Source of the DNA: DALYJJ01 sp033763935
GTDB taxonomy: Bacteria > Acidobacteriota > Terriglobia > Bryobacterales > Bryobacteraceae
Reading direction: 5' to 3'
Assembly (NCBI GenBank): GCA_033763935.1
Contig: JANRJO010000006.1
Span: 30,324-94,323, forward strand
Length of the DNA: 64,000 nucleotides
The notes beneath the pieces were generated by a model. The model was not told where the DNA came from, did not search any database, and saw nothing but the letters and a program-made list of their open reading frames with translations. Shown piece by piece: positions 59,361-64,000 of the stretch (position 1 is the stretch's first letter; each line of letters begins with the position of its first letter). A program made the translations under genes and the position numbers.

Positions 59361-60596
59361 TTACCTCGCCGGGTAGAACTCCACGGAACCATCGAAGCGC
59401 CCGACTGCCACGCGGGCACCGTCGGGCGAAAACTCGAGACCGTACGTCCAGTCGGGCTGGCGGATCAGCTTGACCTCACTCAGATCGCTCGCGCGAAATG
59501 CCTTCACCGTGCGATCGGCAGAGGACGAATAGATCCACTGGCCGTCGGGGGACCACGCCAGCTTGAGGATCGCGTCCTCATGCGCCATCAGGCTTTGCCG
59601 CAGCGCGCCGCTCTTCTCGTCGAGCGACCAGATGCGGATGCTCTTGTCCGCGCCGCCCGCGGCCACCATCTTGCCGCCGGGATGCAGGGCCACGGTGTTG
59701 ATGCCGTCGAGCGGATCGCCGAGCGTGTAGAGGCGCTCCCCGGTGGCCGGGTTCCAGATCTTTACGGTGCGATCGGCGGCGCCGGAGATCAGCCGCTGGC
59801 CGTCGGGCGTAAAGGCGAGAGCGTAGACCGCATCGATATGGTCCTTGAGGGTGCGAACCTCGGCGCCGGTAGACGCGTCCCACAGCTTAATGAGCTTGTC
59901 GTAACTGGCGGTGGCGAGCGTCTTGCCATCGGGTGAGAAGGCGGCCGCGAAGATAGCGTCGGAGTGGCCGGTAATGGTGACCGTGACGGTGCGCGCTTCG
60001 GCGTCCCACAGCTTCACTTCGCCTTTGACGCCGGGCACTCCGCCGGCCGCGGCGACTTTCGTTCCGTCCTTGGAGAACGCCACCGCGCGCACGGCATCAA
60101 TGTGACCGTTCAACTCGCCGGCGCCGTTGCCCTGTGCATCCAGCAGCCGGACGGTGCGGTACCCGCCGAGGGCGAGCAGCTTGCCGTCAGACCGCCAGGC
60201 GAGGCTGAAGACCTGCGGCTTCACCGCGCCTTTCGGACGAATCGCCGGAGCCGCTGCCGAGGCGACCGGCGCCCCGGGCAAGGCTCCACCATCGATCCAC
60301 TCCCGGATCGCTTCGATTTCGGCAGGCGGCAGCGGTTTCTGGCCGAACGGCATGGGCGGTTGTACCTTGCCAACGAGCATCTGGAACAGGCGGCTCTCGG
60401 CGGCCTTGCCGGGCTTCACGGCCTCGCCCTTCGCGCCGCCCTTCATGATGGCCGCGTGCTCGTGGAGTTCGAAGCCTCCCATCTTTGCGGCGGGCGAATG
60501 GCAGCCGGCACAGCGCTTCGCGAAGATCTCCGACACCTGCGCGTAGTCGGCGGCAGCGAGCGGCACGGCGAGGAGAAGGCTGAATACGGAGCGCAT
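59361..60596 (-). CDS. Cytochrome-c-domain plus WD40 beta-propeller protein
   Basis: A 411-residue exported protein. A signal peptide (SVFSLLLAVPLAAADYA) precedes a planctomycete-type cytochrome C domain with the heme site CAGCHSP and the distal part MPFGQKPLPPAEIEAIREWI. Seven WD40 repeats fill about 115-411, for example LNGHIDAVRAVAFSKDGTKV, ITGHSDAIFAAAFSPDGKTL and LKDHIDAVYALAFTPDGQRL. A c-type heme and propeller could form a surface complex with the neighbours. Its ATG overlaps the DUF1549/1553 stop by one base (TGATG). Confidence 0.85.
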   Translation of the reverse strand: MRSVFSLLLAVPLAAADYAQVSEIFAKRCAGCHSPAAKMGGFELHEHAAIMKGGAKGEAVKPGKAAESRLFQMLVGKVQPPMPFGQKPLPPAEIEAIREWIDGGALPGAPVASAAAPAIRPKGAVKPQVFSLAWRSDGKLLALGGYRTVRLLDAQGNGAGELNGHIDAVRAVAFSKDGTKVAAAGGVPGVKGEVKLWDAEARTVTVTITGHSDAIFAAAFSPDGKTLATASYDKLIKLWDASTGAEVRTLKDHIDAVYALAFTPDGQRLISGAADRTVKIWNPATGERLYTLGDPLDGINTVALHPGGKMVAAGGADKSIRIWSLDEKSGALRQSLMAHEDAILKLAWSPDGQWIYSSSADRTVKAFRASDLSEVKLIRQPDWTYGLEFSPDGARVAVGRFDGSVEFYPAR

Positions 60597-63034
60597 CAGT
60601 GATTAAAGAGAAATTCCTTGCTGGTGAGGAGGGCCCACACGGCATCTTCAAGAGCCTGCCGTCGCGCTTCGAGCTTCGCTTCCGGCGTTCCCGTCGCGAG
60701 CCTCGCCTTCGCCAGCAGATCGAGCATAGATTGCTTCTCAGCCTCGCTCGGATAACGGCTGAACGCGGTGACGTAGAAATGTTCCACGATTCGCGCGTCC
60801 GAGAAACCGAGTTTGAGGAACAGCGCCACGGAGCCGTCGTTCGCGCTGAGCTTGCGATTCAGTGTGTCGCCGTTGATGACGTGCAGCGCCTGGGCGATCC
60901 CGGGGTCGCTTGACCGCTCGCTCATATCGCAGATAATGCGCTGTGGCCGGCCGAAGATCGAGAGGAACTGCGAGCCGACGAGGCTATCGGGCAACTGCAA
61001 CGCGCGTGTGCCGGCCGGGTAATTCGGAAAGGCGGTGGGCGAACCGGTGACCTGCGACATAGCGTCCAGCAGCACCTCCGCGGGCAGCCGCTTGACGTTG
61101 TACTTGGAGTAGAAGACGTCGTCCTTCTGGTTGGTCTCGTTCGCCTCGGAGGACAACTGGTACACCGAGGAGTTCATGATCAGCCGGATCAGCCGCTTGA
61201 CGTCGAAGCCGCTGCCGGTGAAATCCTTCACCAGCGTGTCGAACAGCTCTTCGTTCGAGGCGGCATTCGACTCGCGCACGTCGTCAATGGGATGCGCGAG
61301 GCCGCGGCCGAAGAAGTTGCCCCAAACGCGGTTGACCAGGTTGCGCGCGAAACCACGGTTCCCCGGGCTGGTCAGCCATTCAGCGAAGTGCGTCCGGCGG
61401 TCGTCGAGAGAATCCACCGGCATCGGCTTGCCGTCGAGGGGCGCGGGATCGAGCGGACGCAGGAGGCGCGGGTGATTGATATCGCCCTGCGCCTTGGCGT
61501 AAACGACGACGTCGCCCGGCTCGTTGCCGTTCTTCAAGCCGACGCGCGTGAAGAGGTTGGCCATCTGGTAGTACTGCTTCTGGGTCCACTTCTCCAGCGG
61601 ATGATTGTGGCAGCGGGCGCAGGTGAGGCGTTCGCCGAGGAACGCCTGCGTGACGTTCTCCGTGAGGTCGATCGGGTCCTTATGCAGGACGAAGTAGTTC
61701 AACGCGCCATTCTCGAGCGTGGAGCCCGAGCCGGTAAAGATCTCGCGGGCGAACTGATCCCAGGGCTTGTTCTGTTTCACGCCGTCGCGCACCCAGTTAT
61801 AGAACGCCCACATGGCGTTGGGGCGCAGTTTGCGGCTGGAGATGAGAAGCAGTTCGCTCCACTTGTACGACCAGTAATCGACGTACTCGTCGCGCTCGAG
61901 GAGGCGATCGATCAGCTTCGCGCGCTTGTCGGCGGAAGAATCGGCGAGGAACTGCTCGACGTCTTCGGCGCTGGGTAGCGTGCCGGCGGCGTCGAGGAAC
62001 GCGCGGCGGATGAACTCGGAGTCCGTGGCGGGGCGCGAGGGCTTCAAGTTCAGTTGCCGCCATTTCCGCGCGACGAGTTCGTCGATGTAGTTTCGTTTCG
62101 GAAACTGCGCGTAGACCTCGGCCGGCACCTGGTGCGGATAGGGAACGGAGAGGCGCGAATAGAGCACGCGGCTCGAATACCAGATGGTCACCGCCGCCTC
62201 GCCGCTGCCGTTCATCTTCACGAGCCCGTTGTCGTCGACAGAGGCCGTGCCCTCGTTGTTCGAGGTGTACTTGACCCAGCGGGTGACGTCCTCGACGTGG
62301 CCGTCGGAGTAGCGGGCGCGGACGATCAATTGCTGTTCGGCGCCTGCCTTGAGGCGCGCGTCCTTCGGAAACACCTCCAGGCCGGCCACCTCGGCATCCT
62401 TCGGCGACGGAGGCGGCGCACCGGCCGCGATCCACTCGGCGATCACTCGGTATTCGAGGGAATCGACGCCGAAGCGCTTGCCGCCGCCGTGCGGGACGGC
62501 GAACACCGGCTTGCGCAGCACCAGGCTCTGGGCGGGTTCGGCGAGAGTGACGCGGCGGCCGGCGGACTGGCGCGTCAACACGTCGTAATCCACTTCGGGG
62601 TCGTAACCGCGAAGCGTCAGTTTGAATCCGTTCTTGCCGGCCAGAGCGCCGTGGCACGCGCCTTGATTGCAGCCTGCCTTCGTCAGGACAGGAATCACGT
62701 GGTTTCGGAAAGACCACTCGAAGGGCGCCTTTGCATTCTTGATCCGTACCTTGACGGTGGCGGTCTGCCCTCCCGCCGTCGCGGTCACCACGGCTTCGCC
62801 GTCGCCGGCGGGCGTCAGGAGGCCGCTCTCGTTCACCGCGACGATGGACGAATTCGAGGAGGTCCATTGCGCCCGTTTCGTCCAGTCGTCCTGGAACCCG
62901 TCGATGGTGGCCTCGGCGAGCAATTGCTGCCGCGCCTCGGGTCCGTTGAGTTCAATGGACGGCGGCAGGATCTCGAGCTTCGTTTGGGCCAAGGCGCCGG
63001 CGGCAGCGGCCAGAAGAGCGAGCGCGAGCCTCAT
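60596..63034 (-). CDS. DUF1549/DUF1553 protein with Ig-like domain
   Basis: An 812-residue exported protein. After a signal peptide (MRLALALLAAAAGALAQTKL) come a bacterial Ig-like (BIG2) domain near 45-85, a short GCNQGACHGALAGKNGFKL heme-like stretch, a second Ig-like part, then DUF1549 (YIDELVARKWRQLNLKPSRP; FIRRAFLDAAGTLPSAEDVE) and DUF1553 (FARNLVNRVWGNFFGRGLAH; LVKDFTGSGFDVKRLIRLIM). CARCHNHP is a normal CxxCH site, whereas CNQGACH has four residues between the Cys. The pairing with DUF1501 is typical of Planctomycetes and Solibacter. Role unknown. Confidence 0.88.
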   Translation of the reverse strand: MRLALALLAAAAGALAQTKLEILPPSIELNGPEARQQLLAEATIDGFQDDWTKRAQWTSSNSSIVAVNESGLLTPAGDGEAVVTATAGGQTATVKVRIKNAKAPFEWSFRNHVIPVLTKAGCNQGACHGALAGKNGFKLTLRGYDPEVDYDVLTRQSAGRRVTLAEPAQSLVLRKPVFAVPHGGGKRFGVDSLEYRVIAEWIAAGAPPPSPKDAEVAGLEVFPKDARLKAGAEQQLIVRARYSDGHVEDVTRWVKYTSNNEGTASVDDNGLVKMNGSGEAAVTIWYSSRVLYSRLSVPYPHQVPAEVYAQFPKRNYIDELVARKWRQLNLKPSRPATDSEFIRRAFLDAAGTLPSAEDVEQFLADSSADKRAKLIDRLLERDEYVDYWSYKWSELLLISSRKLRPNAMWAFYNWVRDGVKQNKPWDQFAREIFTGSGSTLENGALNYFVLHKDPIDLTENVTQAFLGERLTCARCHNHPLEKWTQKQYYQMANLFTRVGLKNGNEPGDVVVYAKAQGDINHPRLLRPLDPAPLDGKPMPVDSLDDRRTHFAEWLTSPGNRGFARNLVNRVWGNFFGRGLAHPIDDVRESNAASNEELFDTLVKDFTGSGFDVKRLIRLIMNSSVYQLSSEANETNQKDDVFYSKYNVKRLPAEVLLDAMSQVTGSPTAFPNYPAGTRALQLPDSLVGSQFLSIFGRPQRIICDMSERSSDPGIAQALHVINGDTLNRKLSANDGSVALFLKLGFSDARIVEHFYVTAFSRYPSEAEKQSMLDLLAKARLATGTPEAKLEARRQALEDAVWALLTSKEFLFNH

Positions 63035-64000
63035 GCAAAGAGCTCCCGAATCGGCGCGACGCCGCGATCGACCAGCGGGATCGGCCGGCCCTGCGCACCA
63101 GGCAATTCGGTTTCGAGGTCGATGCCCAGGGAGTGATAGATGGTGGCCGCGACCTCGGCGGGGGTCGTCGGGCGGTCTTTCGGTGCGCCGCCGATCTCGT
63201 CGGACGAACCCACAGCCTGCCCGCCCTTCACGCCGCCGCCGGCCATTAGGATCGTCCAGCACTGCGGCCAGTGATCGCGGCCGCCGGCAGGATTGACCTT
63301 GGGCGTGCGGCCGAATTCGCCGAGCGCGACCACCATCGTGTTCTTCAGAAGGCCGCGGTCGTGGAGATCCTCAAGAAGCGAACTGTAGGCGTGGTCGAAC
63401 ATCGGGCCCACCAGGTCCCGATAACAGGAGATGGGGCTGAACGGCTTCGAGCCGTGGATGTCCCAGGTGATCTCGTCGAACACCGTCTCGAACATGTTGA
63501 CCGTCACGAATCGCACGCCGGCCTCGATCATGCGGCGGGCAAGCAGGCAGCTCTGACCGAAGCGATTCATGCCGTACTTCTGGCGCACGGCTTCAGGTTC
63601 GCGATGCAGCTCAAACGCCGCGCGGGCCTTGGCGGAGGACATGAGCGTGTAGGCTTGGTGGAAGGTGGAATCGAGCAGGCGGGCGTCCTGGCTGGTCTCG
63701 AACTTGCTCACCGTGCGGTCGATCATCTCGCGCCAGTTGCGGCGGCGGTCGACGCGCAAGGCGCTGAGGTAGTCGGGCGGCAGCATGTCAGGAACGCGGA
63801 AGTTCGGGTCGGACGGATCGGCGTTCAGGACGAAGGGATCGTACGTCTTGCCGAGGAAGCCGGCGTTCTGGCCGTGCGGCATATTGCCGCCGGTATTGCC
63901 GATGGGGCGGGGCAGCAGCACGTGCGCCGGAACGTCGCCCTTCGGACCTTTCAGCTTGCTCAGGACACAGCCGACATGGGGATGTTCGACGCCTCCCTGG
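63031..64000 (-). CDS. DUF1501 protein (5' end outside window)
   Basis: The C-terminal 322 residues of a DUF1501 (sulfatase-like) protein whose start is beyond the right edge. The frame is open to position 64000. Typical stretches are GGVEHPHVGC at the edge, RMIEAGVRFVTVNMFETVFD, WDIHGSKPFSPISCYRDLVG, MVVALGEFGRTPKVNPAGGR and DHWPQCWTILMAGGGVKGGQ. The family belongs to the alkaline-phosphatase-like superfamily and is often exported with a Tat signal. Its stop overlaps the DUF1549/1553 ATG (ATGA). Confidence 0.9.
   Translation of the reverse strand, partial: QGGVEHPHVGCVLSKLKGPKGDVPAHVLLPRPIGNTGGNMPHGQNAGFLGKTYDPFVLNADPSDPNFRVPDMLPPDYLSALRVDRRRNWREMIDRTVSKFETSQDARLLDSTFHQAYTLMSSAKARAAFELHREPEAVRQKYGMNRFGQSCLLARRMIEAGVRFVTVNMFETVFDEITWDIHGSKPFSPISCYRDLVGPMFDHAYSSLLEDLHDRGLLKNTMVVALGEFGRTPKVNPAGGRDHWPQCWTILMAGGGVKGGQAVGSSDEIGGAPKDRPTTPAEVAATIYHSLGIDLETELPGAQGRPIPLVDRGVAPIRELFA

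Overview
The window is high-GC bacterial chromosome that most resembles an acidobacterium of the Bryobacterales/Solibacterales type. This is judged from protein families, not a taxonomic search. The pointers are a PadR regulator paired with an ADOP-type MacB/FtsX permease (33.9-36.8 kb), a VWFA-related secreted protein of the acidobacterial type (31.4-33.0 kb), and a DUF1501/DUF1549-DUF1553/WD40/PPC block at the right edge. Many secreted single-domain proteins and the scarcity of clear Shine-Dalgarno sites fit too. No rRNA, tRNA, insertion sequence, phage or CRISPR array was found. Apart from the decayed gene at 1-460, no gene-free stretch exceeds about 230 bases.

Layout. 1-460: remnant of a secreted glycoside-hydrolase-like gene. 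0.5-2.8 kb: ankyrin protein then MscS channel (minus strand), with a 12-bp hairpin over the mscS ribosome site. 2.9-16.3 kb: winged-helix/TPR regulator, MarR-SRPBCC pair under a palindromic operator, secreted DinB protein, methyltransferase, DegT aminotransferase-like protein, membrane protein, ceramidase-like hydrolase, POT transporter, glycoside hydrolase, STAS protein and amidase. 16.5-17.8 kb: amidohydrolase. 17.8-24.5 kb: a tightly packed eight-gene operon joining an SPFH/Zn-ribbon protein, an S-adenosylmethionine decarboxylase-like protein, two DUF4178 proteins, a 59-residue membrane peptide, DUF350, a membrane-bound spermidine-synthase-like protein and an FAD amine-oxidase-like protein. 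A noncoding stretch ending in a strong intrinsic terminator follows.

24.7-26.7 kb (minus): nucleotidyltransferase, TIM-barrel isomerase and an orphan HigA-like antitoxin. 26.8-31.4 kb (plus): EEP hydrolase, TPR protein, SDR, aldo/keto reductase and a solitary Cas6-family protein. 31.4-36.8 kb: VWFA protein, DUF4350-like protein, PadR and ADOP permease. 36.8-43.7 kb: a secreted protein with an internal duplication, penicillin acylase, a coiled-coil/GAF-like protein, lytic transglycosylase and a small conserved protein. 43.7-49.4 kb: LarB, DUF192 protein, UbiA-type prenyltransferase, MqnE, a deoxyhypusine-synthase-like protein, phosphoesterase, AhpD-like and VOC proteins. 49.4-57.0 kb: SDR, M23 peptidase, alpha-glucan phosphorylase, OsmC and an EgtB-EgtD pair. 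57.0-64.0 kb (minus): DUF1501, DUF1549/1553, cytochrome-WD40 and PPC proteins.

Themes. Two loci carry polyamine chemistry: the SPFH operon, and the deoxyhypusine-synthase-like gene beside futalosine-pathway menaquinone genes. Several genes have a -10-like hexamer six or seven bases before the start codon, which suggests leaderless transcripts. Several divergent pairs have start codons only 8-24 bases apart. The plus strand is strongly G-rich over both gene orientations on the left and loses this bias to the right of about 43-45 kb.
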